Origin: an uncultured Pelagibacteraceae bacterium
GTDB taxonomy: Bacteria; Pseudomonadota; Alphaproteobacteria; Pelagibacterales; Pelagibacteraceae
DNA: 64,000 bases
Reading direction: 5' to 3'
Assembly: GCA_902585045.1 (NCBI GenBank)
Contig: CACICB010000001.1
Location: forward strand, 124,001-188,000
The first letter of the stretch is position 1, and every line of letters starts with the position of its first letter. The position numbers and the translations under genes are program-made. The notes beneath the pieces are model-generated. The model searched no databases, was not told the DNA's origin, and saw only the letters and a list, made by a program, of their open reading frames with translations. Shown piece after piece: positions 10,341 through 21,233 of this stretch.

Positions 10341-11565
10341 AACGTAAAGCTCTAAATGTATTCATCTTTGAAATTTTTGTAGCTGGCAAATACGATGCGA
10401 TAGCAGAAATTACTAAAGAAATTATAAAAATAATAAAAATTGAATTTAAATTTATTTCATATGGAAGTTCATCTAAAAAATAAATATCAGAAGGAAAAAT
10501 TTCTAAATTGAATACTTTCGATAAGAAAATTCTAATTTTCTCAATATTAACTGAGAATAGAATCCCTAATATTATTCCACTTAATGTTGCAAAAAAACCA
10601 ATAGTTAATCCAGTTAAAAAAAATGTTTTTTTTATAGATTGATTGCTAAATCCTAAAGTTTTTAAAATAGCTATCTCTTTTGTTTTATTTTTAATAAGAA
10701 TAGTCAAACCTGAAATAATATTAAATGCAGCTACAACTATAATAAGTGAGAGAATTATAAACATTACGTTTCTTTCTACTTTAAGGGCGCTGAAAAGAGA
10801 TTTATTAAAATCAGACCAAGTATAAATGAAATAATTTTCATTTATTTTTTGAATATTTTCCTTGTAAAAATTTGCTTTTAAAGGATCTTTTAAATAAATT
10901 TCAATATTTTGATCTTTATCATCTTTATTAAAAATTGATAATGCATCTTCAATATTAATAAAAATTATATTTTGATCAAATTCTATAAAACCTGTATTAA
11001 ATATACCTGCAACTTTAAAATTTTCTTGTTTTGGTAAATTTCCTAGTGGGGTTCCAACAAAAGAGGAAGTCATTAAATTAATATTATCTCCCTTTTTTAA
11101 TTTCAAATTAAATGCAAGCTCTGAACCGATAAATACTTTATTAGGGTTAAAATTATTAAGATCTCCCTGTGAAGTAAAACTTTCAAAAAAATCCACAATA
11201 TTTTTTTCACTTTTATCAATACCTTTTAATATTACCCCTTTAGCTTTATTATTGCTGATTACAATCCCTTCACCAGAATATGACTTACTTATAGTTATAT
11301 CTTTAAAATCCTTTTTTAATCTTGAAATATATTTGTTATCTAATTGGAAACTATTTGGTTGAATGACGACATGGGGGTTAAGTCCTAGAATTTTGTTAGT
11401 TAAATCTGTTTTAAAACCATTCATTACAGACATTACTATTATTAAAATAGCAACGCCAAGTGTTATCCCTAGAAAAGAAAATATTGAAATAATTTTCAAA
11501 AAACCTTCCTTCTTTTTAGGTCTAAGATTTCTTAATGCTATAAGCCTTTCTGCTTTAGTAAACAA
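10333..11565 (-). CDS. lolC: Lipoprotein-releasing ABC transporter permease (LolC/LolE family)
   Basis: ERLIALRNLRPKKKEGFLKIISIFSFLGITLGVAILIIVMSVMNGF; FtsX-type C-terminal TM segments; upstream of lolD. Confidence 0.9.
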   Translation of the reverse strand: MFTKAERLIALRNLRPKKKEGFLKIISIFSFLGITLGVAILIIVMSVMNGFKTDLTNKILGLNPHVVIQPNSFQLDNKYISRLKKDFKDITISKSYSGEGIVISNNKAKGVILKGIDKSEKNIVDFFESFTSQGDLNNFNPNKVFIGSELAFNLKLKKGDNINLMTSSFVGTPLGNLPKQENFKVAGIFNTGFIEFDQNIIFINIEDALSIFNKDDKDQNIEIYLKDPLKANFYKENIQKINENYFIYTWSDFNKSLFSALKVERNVMFIILSLIIVVAAFNIISGLTILIKNKTKEIAILKTLGFSNQSIKKTFFLTGLTIGFFATLSGIILGILFSVNIEKIRIFLSKVFNLEIFPSDIYFLDELPYEINLNSIFIIFIISLVISAIASYLPATKISKMNTFRALRYE

Positions 11566-11569
11566 TTTT

Positions 11570-12883
11570 TTAATTTTTTAATTTTTTTATGATTTTATCA
11601 AGACTTAATATCTCACTTTTTAAGTTTAATTCCTTAAATTCAAAATTACTTTCCTCAGATTTTGATCCTACTATTATTTGATAAGGAACACCAATCAAGT
11701 CATGTTTTTTAAATTTATTTGACATATTTTCATCAACATCATCTAACAATACGTCAATATTTTGTTTATTTAGTTCTTTATAAATTTTTTCAGCTTTTTC
11801 AAAGTTTTTTCTGTTATTTTTAGTGATGCTTGGTAAAATTACAACATCGAATGGTGAAACATTTACAGGCCATTTCATCACATCGTTATTAAAATTTGCT
11901 TCAATAATTGCTCCAACTAATCTTGAAACACCAATTCCATAAGAGCCCATTTTTACAGTCGTTTTTTTTCCATCTTTGTCATCTATTAAACAATTCATTG
12001 GTTTAGAATATTTATCATTAAAATAAAAAATATGGCCAACTTCTATTCCTTTTGTAAACATCTGGTTTTCCTTTTTTACTTTTGTGTTAAAATCTTCTTC
12101 TTTATATTTTTCATCAGTTACTGCGTAAATTTTCGTGAAATCTTCTCTCATTTTTTTTAAAGAGATATCGTTAAATTCATACTGGTTAAGATTAATTTCA
12201 AAAATATTTTTATCAGCATATATTTTACTTTCCCCTGTTTCTGCTAATATTATAAATTCATGAGAAAGATCCCCACCTATAGGCCCTGTGTCTGCTGCCA
12301 TAGGAATAGCTTTTAAACCCATCCTATTAAACGTTTTTAAATACGAGTAAAACATTTTATTATAAGATTTTTTTGCTTCTTCATCAGATAAATCAAAAGA
12401 GTAAGCATCTTTCATAAAAAATTCTTTACATCGCATCACTCCAAATCTTGGTCTAATCTCATCTCTAAATTTCCATTGAATATGATACAAAATTTGAGGC
12501 AGTGATTTATATGACTTTACACTTGATCTAAATATATCTGTGATTAACTCCTCATTAGTTGGGCCATAAAGCATTTCTCTGCCTTGACGATCTTTAATTC
12601 TTAACATTTCTTCACCATAATCCTCATACCTGCCACTTTCTTTCCATATTTCTGATGATTGAATAGTCGGCATCAACATTTCTTGAGCACCTACTGCATT
12701 TTGCTCTTCTCTTACTATTTTTTCAATTTTTTTCATTACTTTGAAGCCTAAAGGTAGCCAAGAATAAATTCCTGACGAGGATTGTTTGATCATCCCAGTT
12801 CTTAACATAAGTTGATGAGATTTTATTTTTGCCTCTGCTGGAAGATCTTTAGTAATAGGTATAAATAATTTTGAGAGATACAT
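11570..12883 (-). CDS. proS: Prolyl-tRNA synthetase (alphaproteobacterial short type)
   Basis: RTGMIKQSSSGIYSWLPLGFKVMKKIEKIVREEQNAVGAQEMLMPTIQ; about 437 aa, without the long editing insertion. Confidence 0.96.
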   Translation of the reverse strand: MYLSKLFIPITKDLPAEAKIKSHQLMLRTGMIKQSSSGIYSWLPLGFKVMKKIEKIVREEQNAVGAQEMLMPTIQSSEIWKESGRYEDYGEEMLRIKDRQGREMLYGPTNEELITDIFRSSVKSYKSLPQILYHIQWKFRDEIRPRFGVMRCKEFFMKDAYSFDLSDEEAKKSYNKMFYSYLKTFNRMGLKAIPMAADTGPIGGDLSHEFIILAETGESKIYADKNIFEINLNQYEFNDISLKKMREDFTKIYAVTDEKYKEEDFNTKVKKENQMFTKGIEVGHIFYFNDKYSKPMNCLIDDKDGKKTTVKMGSYGIGVSRLVGAIIEANFNNDVMKWPVNVSPFDVVILPSITKNNRKNFEKAEKIYKELNKQNIDVLLDDVDENMSNKFKKHDLIGVPYQIIVGSKSEESNFEFKELNLKSEILSLDKIIKKLKN

Positions 12884-13137
12884 TATTTTAAAAATTCTCT
12901 TAAATTTAATAAATCAATATTTACAAGATAATATATGACAAAAAAAATTAAAGTAGTAATAAGTGTAGTTATTAAAAATTTTTTTCCAATTTTAGGATTT
13001 TTAGGAGCTCCTGGATCCATTCCTTCGATTTTTTCCTTAAAAACTTCTTTATTTGACTGAATTCCGATTGGCAGTACAGAAAAAAAAATTATCCACCATA
13101 TCATCACATAAACAATTATAGAGCCAGTTATTCCCAT
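12883..13137 (-). CDS. DUF1467 family small membrane protein
   Basis: MGITGSIIVYVMIWWIIFFSVLPIGIQ...DPGAPKNPKIGKKFLITT, two TM segments; conserved position between proS and rnj in alphaproteobacteria. Confidence 0.85.
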   Translation of the reverse strand: MGITGSIIVYVMIWWIIFFSVLPIGIQSNKEVFKEKIEGMDPGAPKNPKIGKKFLITTLITTLIFFVIYYLVNIDLLNLREFLK

Positions 13138-14804
13138 TAAATTCGTGTAATATTAATATTTGTGAAAGGTTTTTTTCCAGTTTTTTCTCTTACTATTCTT
13201 CTGCAATTTTGTTTAAGAGTTTCAATTAAATTCTGTTGCTGTTTTTTGTTATCCATTGAAAATGTTCTACAAATTGACACTATTTCATCTTCAATATCAA
13301 AAATAAAAGTATCATCTTCGTTTTTTTCAGGAATGCCCTTGTAAGAAATAACAGGTTTCTTTACACTCCCATTATTTGATATAATTAAAGTAATTTCTAA
13401 ATATCCGTTTGCAGATAAGTTTTTTCTATCTTTTATTGATTTGGAGTCTGTTTCAACATTAATGTTACCGTCAAGGTAAACTTTTCCTGATGGGGCCTTA
13501 TCAATTATTTCAGGTTTGTTTCCAGGTAGAATTTTAATTATGTCTCCATTTTCAATTAATAGAGTTTTTGGAACCTGCATTTCTTTTGCAAATTTGACGT
13601 GTTCAGCCATGTGACGGTGTTCTCCGTGAACCGGTATAACGCACTGTGGCTTCACCCATTTGTACATATCCTTAAGATCATCTCTATTTGGATGTCCGGA
13701 AACATGTACAAAGGCGTTCTCTTCGCTGATCATTTCCATCTTATTTTTTACTATTAAATTTTGTAAATGATATAATTTTTTTTCATTACCTGGTATAATT
13801 TTAGATGAAAAAATTACGCAGTCTCCACTTTCTAAATATACATCTGGGTGAATACCATTTATTATTCTAGTCATTGCTCCCATTGGTTCTCCTTGACTGC
13901 CGGTAGCTAAATACAAGATCTTATTTTTTACTACTTTTTTTGCGTCCTTAGGGTCTAAGGGTTCAATCAACCCTTGAAGATAGCCACATTTTTTCGCTGC
14001 CCTGTAAATTCTCTGCATAGACCTGCCAACTAAACAAATATTTCTTCCTGTTTTTTTTGCACAATAGAAAATGGACTCCATTCTTGCTACATTTGAGGCA
14101 AAAGAGGTAACAAGAATTCTGTTCGTCTTTAATTCCATAATTCTTAAAAGACTATCTCTAACATTAGACTCTGAGCCTGCTCTACCTGGACTAAAAATAT
14201 TTGTAGAATCACAAATCATTGCTGATACACCTCTTTCCCCGATAGATTTAAGTTTTTGCTCATCGATTTGACTGCCAATCAATGGATTAGGGTCAATTTT
14301 CCAATCTCCAGTATGTAAAACTGTTCCAAGAGGTGTTTTTATACTTAAACCATTAGGCTCAAGAATAGAGTGTGTCAGTGTAACAAAATCGATCTCAAAC
14401 TTTCCAAGTTTAATTTTGCTATTTAGCGGTACTATTTCAAGGAAAGAAGAAATATCAATTTTTTTTTCTTTAAACTTTTCGAGTATAAGAGCTGCAGTAA
14501 AAGGTGTAGCATATATTTTGCATCTAAGATCAGGCCATATATGTGCAACAGCTCCTATATGATCCTCGTGAGCGTGTGTAAGAACAATCCCTAATAAGTC
14601 GTCTTTCTTATCAATAATAAAACCCGCGTCAGGCATTATTAAATCAATTCCTGGCACAGATTCGTCAGCGAAAGACACGCCCAAATCTACTATAATCCAT
14701 TTTTGATCTTCTTCTTTTCCATAGGCGTATAAATTCATATTCCCACCTATTTCGCCTGACCCGCCTAAGGGACAAAAAAGTAATTCTTCTTTTTCTTTAC
14801 TCAT
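13137..14804 (-). CDS. rnj: Ribonuclease J (metallo-beta-lactamase/beta-CASP family)
   Basis: FCPLGGSGEIGGNMNLYAYG, LTHAHEDHIGAVAHIWPDL, VSGHPNRDDLKDMYKWVKPQCVIPVHGE. Confidence 0.95.
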   Translation of the reverse strand: MSKEKEELLFCPLGGSGEIGGNMNLYAYGKEEDQKWIIVDLGVSFADESVPGIDLIMPDAGFIIDKKDDLLGIVLTHAHEDHIGAVAHIWPDLRCKIYATPFTAALILEKFKEKKIDISSFLEIVPLNSKIKLGKFEIDFVTLTHSILEPNGLSIKTPLGTVLHTGDWKIDPNPLIGSQIDEQKLKSIGERGVSAMICDSTNIFSPGRAGSESNVRDSLLRIMELKTNRILVTSFASNVARMESIFYCAKKTGRNICLVGRSMQRIYRAAKKCGYLQGLIEPLDPKDAKKVVKNKILYLATGSQGEPMGAMTRIINGIHPDVYLESGDCVIFSSKIIPGNEKKLYHLQNLIVKNKMEMISEENAFVHVSGHPNRDDLKDMYKWVKPQCVIPVHGEHRHMAEHVKFAKEMQVPKTLLIENGDIIKILPGNKPEIIDKAPSGKVYLDGNINVETDSKSIKDRKNLSANGYLEITLIISNNGSVKKPVISYKGIPEKNEDDTFIFDIEDEIVSICRTFSMDNKKQQQNLIETLKQNCRRIVREKTGKKPFTNINITRI

Positions 14805-15544
14805 AAAAACTCTCTGTACACTCGAGATGCTCCTTTGATCGTAATATCTTGATCAACAATACTTTTTCTTTTAATAATTTTTTTAAATAAATTTGCATAA
14901 CCCCCTGTAAGAATTATTTTATAGTTCATTTTCCAATTTTTTGTTATTTTATTAATTATATTATTTATCAAACCATCATAACCCCAAATAAAACCTGCGT
15001 TTAAAGCATCTATTGTATTTTTCCCATAACTCTTTTGTATATTTTTCAAATCGAACATTGGAAGTAAAGCTGTAGATTGACTTAAATTTTTGATAGATGA
15101 TTTAACCCCAGGAGCTATAACACCGCCTTCATATACCCCATTCTTGACAATGTCAAAGGTTGTAGCGGTTCCAAAATCAATTATTAAACAATTTCTAAAT
15201 TTTTTTCCTTCAATAGAATTTACAATTCTATCTGATCCTAATTGTTTTATATTTTTGATATTTATTTTTATCATTTTTTTCAAGTTAAATTTTTTAATTT
15301 CGTAAATTGTAAAATTTGAGGTTTTGAAATTTTTTTTTATTTTTTTGAATGCTAGTGGAACAACAGACGAAAATAATATTTCTTTTTTTAGTTTTTTATG
15401 AAAAAATTTACTCAAAATCTTTTTAATATAACCTTTCAAAAAAATATTTTTAGTATCAAAAATGATAGATTTCAAAATTTTTGATCTATTTAGTAAACAA
15501 ATTCTAGTTGAGGTGTTTCCAATATCTCCAATAATATAATACAT
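14801..15544 (-). CDS. coaX: Type III pantothenate kinase
   Basis: IIGDIGNTSTRICLL, LIIDFGTATTFDIV, YEGGVIAPG, LTGGYANLF. Confidence 0.93.
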   Translation of the reverse strand: MYYIIGDIGNTSTRICLLNRSKILKSIIFDTKNIFLKGYIKKILSKFFHKKLKKEILFSSVVPLAFKKIKKNFKTSNFTIYEIKKFNLKKMIKINIKNIKQLGSDRIVNSIEGKKFRNCLIIDFGTATTFDIVKNGVYEGGVIAPGVKSSIKNLSQSTALLPMFDLKNIQKSYGKNTIDALNAGFIWGYDGLINNIINKITKNWKMNYKIILTGGYANLFKKIIKRKSIVDQDITIKGASRVYREFL

Positions 15545-15549
15545 TTTAA

Positions 15550-16113
15550 TTATCTATATTTCATCTTTAGATCTGAAAATGACAACTTATTTTTTTCACC
15601 AAGAAATTTTTCATATGCGACGGCAATCTTTTTTAAAATTTTTTGATTATCGATTTTTTTATTTAATATATTTTTTAAACATGTTGATTTAAAGTTTTTG
15701 TTTTGTGGAACTGTATTAGTATTTAACCCTATTCCAACTATTAGATAATCAAAGTTATTAAACTTAATAACTTCTTGTAATATTCCGCAAAATTTTAGTT
15801 TATTAAATAATAAATCATTAGGCCATTTAATTTTAATTTTTTTTGAAATTATGTTGGAAATGACTTTCTTGAGTAAGAATGCATTAAGAACTGCAAATTG
15901 TTTAAAATTAATTCTTTTTTGATCAAATTTAAAAAATAAAGTTATAAAAAGATTACCTTTTAAAGAAATCCATTTTTTTCCAATTCTACCTCTTCCGTTA
16001 GTTTGTTTCTCAGTACTAATTAAAGTTGGTTCTAAAATATTTCTTTTAATAAGTTTCATTGCAACATCATTAGTGCTTTTAACTTTTTTATAATTTTTTA
16101 TTTTAATCTTCAT
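15550..16113 (-). CDS. birA: Biotin-[acetyl-CoA-carboxylase] ligase
   Basis: STEKQTNGRGRIGKKWIS, IKWPNDLLFNKLKFCGILQE, GIGLNTN. Confidence 0.92.
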   Translation of the reverse strand: MKIKIKNYKKVKSTNDVAMKLIKRNILEPTLISTEKQTNGRGRIGKKWISLKGNLFITLFFKFDQKRINFKQFAVLNAFLLKKVISNIISKKIKIKWPNDLLFNKLKFCGILQEVIKFNNFDYLIVGIGLNTNTVPQNKNFKSTCLKNILNKKIDNQKILKKIAVAYEKFLGEKNKLSFSDLKMKYR

Positions 16114-17528
16114 TAATTAATGAATAATGTATTTACTATGTTGTTCAAAACAGAGGGATATAAAAAAAATGTAACTAAAATTATACAACTGGTAAATATA
16201 GATATTTGTGCAGTTCTATTTTTTGAAGATTCAAAAGTAATAACACTATCATCAAAATAAATAGTTTTTATAATTTTAAGATAGTAAAACGCTGACATCA
16301 CTGTTGTTAATAATCCGATAATTGCTAATGCATACATTTCTTTTTCCAGCACAGATACAAAAACATAAAATTTTGCGAAAAATCCTCCTAAAGGTGGTAC
16401 ACCTGCTAAAGAAAATAAAATAATCAACAATGAAATAGCTAGTAAAGGATTTTTTTTTGAAATTCCAGATAGATCAGAAATATTCTCTTTATATTGTCCA
16501 TCTTTCTTTAATAAGTATAGGCAAGAGAATGCTCCGATATTCATAATTACGTAGATTGATATATATACTATTGCACTTTGATAACCTGATACCACACCAG
16601 TAGCAACACCTGCAAGAGCATAACCAATATGACCTATCGAACTGTAAGCTAGGAGTCTTTTAAAATTTTTTTGAACCATTGCTGCGACGGCTCCTAAAAT
16701 CATAGACGCGATTGAAATAAAAATAATAATTGTTTGCCACTCTAAAAGTATTTTTGAAAAAGGAATAAACATAAATTTTATTAATAAGGCTAAACCAGCA
16801 ACCTTTGGTACAACTGCAAAATAACTTGTTATTGATGTTGGAGCTCCTTCATAAACATCTGGAGTCCACATATGAAATGGAACCGCAGAAACTTTAAACG
16901 CCAGTCCAACTAAAATAAATACCATCGCGAATACTGCACCTGTATTTTCTTTATTTAGTTGACTCGCTATTAATTCAAAATTTGTAGAGCCAGTAAATCC
17001 ATAAAGCAATGAGCATCCATATAATAATAAACCTGAGGACAAAGCACTTAGTACAAAATATTTTATTCCAGACTCTGTTGACCTCAAGTTGTCTCTATCA
17101 ATAGATGCAAGGATATATAATGATAGAGATTGCAACTCTAATCCCAAATAAAAGAGAATTAGATCATTTGAACTCACCATGAAAAACATCCCTAAAATTG
17201 ATAACAAAATAATTATAGGGTATTCAAATTTATCTAATTTATTATCTAAAATAAAAATTTTGGATGAGTTAAGAACAAATAATGAAGAAACGAGTATCAA
17301 AATTTTAAAATAGTTTGAAAATGCATCTCTTGTAAAACTATCTAGAAATATTTTTTCTTCATTATTAGGATTTGTTAAAATTATTGTAATAGTAGCAACT
17401 ATTATAAGAGAAGTAAGATTAAATATTAAATTAAAACTTTTTTTAATAAAAACACCAATCATTAAAACAGAAAAAATTGATAAAGATAAAAAGATCTCAG
17501 GAAGCATTATGTTAATATTATTCATCAT
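16113..17528 (-). CDS. nuoN: NADH-quinone oxidoreductase subunit N
   Basis: Multi-TM antiporter-like subunit; FYLGLELQSLSLYILA, HMWTPDVYEGAPTSITSYFA. Confidence 0.96.
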   Translation of the reverse strand: MMNNINIMLPEIFLSLSIFSVLMIGVFIKKSFNLIFNLTSLIIVATITIILTNPNNEEKIFLDSFTRDAFSNYFKILILVSSLFVLNSSKIFILDNKLDKFEYPIIILLSILGMFFMVSSNDLILFYLGLELQSLSLYILASIDRDNLRSTESGIKYFVLSALSSGLLLYGCSLLYGFTGSTNFELIASQLNKENTGAVFAMVFILVGLAFKVSAVPFHMWTPDVYEGAPTSITSYFAVVPKVAGLALLIKFMFIPFSKILLEWQTIIIFISIASMILGAVAAMVQKNFKRLLAYSSIGHIGYALAGVATGVVSGYQSAIVYISIYVIMNIGAFSCLYLLKKDGQYKENISDLSGISKKNPLLAISLLIILFSLAGVPPLGGFFAKFYVFVSVLEKEMYALAIIGLLTTVMSAFYYLKIIKTIYFDDSVITFESSKNRTAQISIFTSCIILVTFFLYPSVLNNIVNTLFIN

Positions 17529-17530
17529 AA

Positions 17531-19009
17531 TTAATTTGAAATTACTGCTGTATCATAATTATCAATTAAGCTATTAACTGAAACGCTAAAAGTTTCCATC
17601 AATGGAAGCGGATAAAAACCAAAAAAAAGTATAAAGAATGCTAAAGTGGCTAACATTATAATTTCAGATTTGTTTACATCGTTAAATTTCTTCACTTCAG
17701 AATTATTTGTTTCTCCAAAAATAACTCTTTTTGTAAGCCAAAGCATGTAAGCAGCTCCTAGGACTACTCCAAATGTAGCTAACATAGCAGCTAAATAACT
17801 TTTTTGAAATGCTCCAGTTAATACAAGAAACTCACCCAAAAACCCTGAAGTTCCAGGCAACCCTAGCGCTGCTAGTGCGAAAATTAAAAACAGAAAAGAG
17901 TATTTAGGAATATAATTAACTAGCCCACCATAAGCACTAATCATTCTAGAATGTAACCTATCATAAACAACTCCCACACATAAGAAAAGTGCTGCTGAAA
18001 TTAAACCATGGCTAATCATTTGATATATACTTCCTTCTATACCTTGTTTTGTCAGTGTAAAAATTCCTAAAGTTACATAACCCATATGAGCTACAGATGA
18101 ATATGCTATTAATTTTTTCATATCATCCTGCATAAGCGCAACTAAAGATGTGTAAATAATTGCAATGATACTTAAAGTGTAAATAAGTGGAGTAAAATAT
18201 TCTGAGGCTATAGGGAACATAGGTATAGAAAATCTTAAAAAACCGTAACCAGCCATCTTTAATAGAATCGCAGCAAGAATAACAGAGCCAGCTGTAGGTG
18301 CTTCCACGTGAGCATCTGGTAGCCAAGTATGAACTGGCCACATTGGCATTTTGACTGCGAAAGAACTAAAAAAAGCTAGCCAAAGTAGATTTTGATATTC
18401 TTTTGGTATTTTTATTTCGTAAATTTGGGTAATGTCAGTAGTTCCAGTAAGCCAATAAATAACTATTATAGCTACAAGCATTAAAACTGAGCCGAGTAAA
18501 GTAAATAAAAAAAACTTAAAAGCAGAGTAAACTCGTCTAGCCCCGCCCCAAACCCCAATTATCAAAAACATTGGTATTAATCCTGCCTCAAAAAACAAAT
18601 AAAAAATTACTAAATCAAGTGAACAGAATACACCGATCATAAATGTTTCTAATACTAAAATAGCTATTAAAAATTCTTTGACTCTAATCTTAACGCTATT
18701 TACGCATGAAATTATACAAATTGGTGTAATAAATGTTGTTAAAACTATAAAAAGTATTGATATACCATCAACTCCCAATTTAAACTTAATAAAATTACTA
18801 ATCCAAGATTTTTCCTCTACAAATTGAAATTCAGAAGTGTTTAAATCCAAAGAATACCACAAGAATAAGGACAATAAAAAAGTGGCAAAACTACTAAACA
18901 AAGAGATATAAATTGAACTATTATTTGAAGTCCTGTCTTTAGACAATAAAATAAAAAAAGAACTTATTAAAGGTAAAAAAATTAAAGTTGATAAAATTGG
19001 AAAACTCAT
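17531..19009 (-). CDS. nuoM: NADH-quinone oxidoreductase subunit M
   Basis: FYLFFEAGLIPMFLIIGVWGGARRVYSAFKFFLFT, PVHTWLPDAHVEAPTAGSVILA. Confidence 0.97.
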   Translation of the reverse strand: MSFPILSTLIFLPLISSFFILLSKDRTSNNSSIYISLFSSFATFLLSLFLWYSLDLNTSEFQFVEEKSWISNFIKFKLGVDGISILFIVLTTFITPICIISCVNSVKIRVKEFLIAILVLETFMIGVFCSLDLVIFYLFFEAGLIPMFLIIGVWGGARRVYSAFKFFLFTLLGSVLMLVAIIVIYWLTGTTDITQIYEIKIPKEYQNLLWLAFFSSFAVKMPMWPVHTWLPDAHVEAPTAGSVILAAILLKMAGYGFLRFSIPMFPIASEYFTPLIYTLSIIAIIYTSLVALMQDDMKKLIAYSSVAHMGYVTLGIFTLTKQGIEGSIYQMISHGLISAALFLCVGVVYDRLHSRMISAYGGLVNYIPKYSFLFLIFALAALGLPGTSGFLGEFLVLTGAFQKSYLAAMLATFGVVLGAAYMLWLTKRVIFGETNNSEVKKFNDVNKSEIIMLATLAFFILFFGFYPLPLMETFSVSVNSLIDNYDTAVISN

Positions 19010-19010
19010 T

Positions 19011-20918
19011 TTATTTTAAAATTAAATAAGTTAATAAAATTGATAAACCTAAAAGCATGACAAATGCATAATCATATATAAAACCTGTTTGAAGTTTCCC
19101 TGTTTTATTAGAAATAATTTTAACTATTTTTGAAATACCATCAGGACCGAACCTGTCAATTATACCTATATCTCCTTTTTTCCAAAAAAGGGAACCTAAT
19201 TTTTTAGATGGATTAACAAAGGTTTTGTCATAAAACTCATCAATGTACCACTTATTAAGTAAAAAATTATATAAGGGTAAATTGGTATTTTTAAACTCCT
19301 CTAAAATTCTTGGATTCAAAATATATAGATAAAATGAAATTGGAATTGATATTAAAACTAAGATTGGAGTAATTAATAAAAACCACAATGGTATAACATC
19401 GTGTTTTATTTCATTTAAGAAAAAGATTGAGCTTTGCCAAAATTCATTGCTATCATGTCCAATAAAAATACTTTTAAAAAAATAACCTGAAAATACTGCT
19501 CCAACACTCAAAAATACAAGTGGTGTCAACATCACTATAGGTGACTCATGAGTTTCATTAATTGGAATTTTTTTATTATTGTAAGATCCATGGAAAGTTT
19601 TAAAAAATAATCTCCAAGAATAAATTGAGGTTAAAAATGCTGTGAGTATGCCGACCGTAGCTGCATAATTTCCTAAAGAAGATTTTTTAAGATAAGCAAA
19701 TTCTATTATTGCATCTTTTGAGTAGAATCCTGAAAGAAACGGAAATCCAGTTAAAGCTAAAGTTCCTAACAACATGAAAATGTAAGTATATGGTAGCTTT
19801 TTTCTTACACCGCCCATATTTCTGATATCTTGCTCATCTTTAAATGCGTGTATTACTGAACCAGCACCCAAGAATAATAGTGCTTTAAAGAAAGCGTGTG
19901 TAAATAAATGAAACATTGCAACATGATAAGCGCCCACTCCTGCAGCAAAAAACATGTAACCTAATTGACTACATGTTGAGTAGGCTACAATTTTTTTTAT
20001 GTCGTTTTGCACAAGTGCAACTGATGCAGCAAATAGTGCTGTGATCATCCCTACCACAGCAACTAGATTCAAAGCAAATTGAGAAAATTCAAAAATTGGA
20101 GAACATCTGACAACTAAAAATACACCTGCAGTTACCATTGTTGCAGCGTGAATCAAAGCTGATACTGGTGTTGGCCCCTCCATCGCGTCTGGTAACCAAG
20201 TATGCAACAAAAATTGTGCAGATTTTCCCATTGCTCCAATAAAAAGGAATACACATATTATTGTTATTAAATTTAATTCAAAACCAAAAAAATCTATTTT
20301 TTTTTCTACAAACTGACTTGAAGCTTGAAAAGTTTCCTCAAAATTAATTGTCCCAAAAAAGAAAAAAATTAAAAATATTGCAATGGCAAGACCAAAGTCT
20401 CCTATTCTATTAACTATAAAAGCTTTGATAGCTGCGTTGTTTGCAGTTTCTTTTTTATACCAAAAACCTATTAGAAGATAAGAACATAAACCGACACCTT
20501 CCCATCCAAAAAAAAGTTGTAAAAAATTGTCTGAAACAACTAAAGCAAGCATTGAAAAAGTGAATAATGACAAATAAGACATAAATCTTGGTTTGTGAGG
20601 ATCGTGGCTCATATAACCAATAGAGTAAATATGTACAAGTGCAGATACAAAAGTTACGACTACTAACATAACTGAGCTTAAAGGATCTATATTAATCGAC
20701 CAGTTAGCAATAAAATTACCAGAGCTGATCCATTCAAAAATTATATAGTTTCCATAAATATCATTTTGAATTCCGTTCCAAAAAACAAAAACTGATAGGA
20801 CAGCTGAGACACTAACAAATAAACTTGTAGAGATCTCAGCGAAATATTTTGTAATTGATTTACCTAGATAACCAATTAGAGATCCTATTAATGGTAAAAA
20901 TAATATTGCGTATTCCAT
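19011..20918 (-). CDS. nuoL: NADH-quinone oxidoreductase subunit L
   Basis: FFGWEGVGLCSYLLIGFW, LLHTWLPDAMEGPTPVSALIHAATMVTAGVFLV. Confidence 0.97.
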   Translation of the reverse strand: MEYAILFLPLIGSLIGYLGKSITKYFAEISTSLFVSVSAVLSVFVFWNGIQNDIYGNYIIFEWISSGNFIANWSINIDPLSSVMLVVVTFVSALVHIYSIGYMSHDPHKPRFMSYLSLFTFSMLALVVSDNFLQLFFGWEGVGLCSYLLIGFWYKKETANNAAIKAFIVNRIGDFGLAIAIFLIFFFFGTINFEETFQASSQFVEKKIDFFGFELNLITIICVFLFIGAMGKSAQFLLHTWLPDAMEGPTPVSALIHAATMVTAGVFLVVRCSPIFEFSQFALNLVAVVGMITALFAASVALVQNDIKKIVAYSTCSQLGYMFFAAGVGAYHVAMFHLFTHAFFKALLFLGAGSVIHAFKDEQDIRNMGGVRKKLPYTYIFMLLGTLALTGFPFLSGFYSKDAIIEFAYLKKSSLGNYAATVGILTAFLTSIYSWRLFFKTFHGSYNNKKIPINETHESPIVMLTPLVFLSVGAVFSGYFFKSIFIGHDSNEFWQSSIFFLNEIKHDVIPLWFLLITPILVLISIPISFYLYILNPRILEEFKNTNLPLYNFLLNKWYIDEFYDKTFVNPSKKLGSLFWKKGDIGIIDRFGPDGISKIVKIISNKTGKLQTGFIYDYAFVMLLGLSILLTYLILK

Positions 20919-20921
20919 TTA

Positions 20922-21233
20922 TTATCCTTTCATGCCATGGATGTCTTCAACTCTAATGGATCCTCTGTTCCTATAATAAATTACTATAATAGCGAGACCG
21001 ATAGCTGCCTCAGCTGCTGCGACCGTTAGAATTAGCATTGTGAAGATTTGACCAACAATATCGCCAGAAAAAATTGAAAATGATATTAAATTAATATTGA
21101 CTGCCAATAAAATAAGCTCAATTGACATTAATATAACTATTACATTTTTTCTATTTAAAAAAATTCCTATTACTCCTAAGAAAAAAATTATAGCACCTAA
21201 TGATAAATAATGTCCTAAACCTATCTCAATCAT
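20922..21233 (-). CDS. nuoK: NADH-quinone oxidoreductase subunit K
   Basis: [44 protein letters not shown]. Confidence 0.96.
   Translation of the reverse strand: MIEIGLGHYLSLGAIIFFLGVIGIFLNRKNVIVILMSIELILLAVNINLISFSIFSGDIVGQIFTMLILTVAAAEAAIGLAIIVIYYRNRGSIRVEDIHGMKG

Noticed and set aside
18123-18341. 72-aa minus-strand ORF inside nuoM in another frame
   Set aside because: Out-of-frame shadow of nuoM; Cys/Tyr/Ser-rich composition typical of spurious frames.
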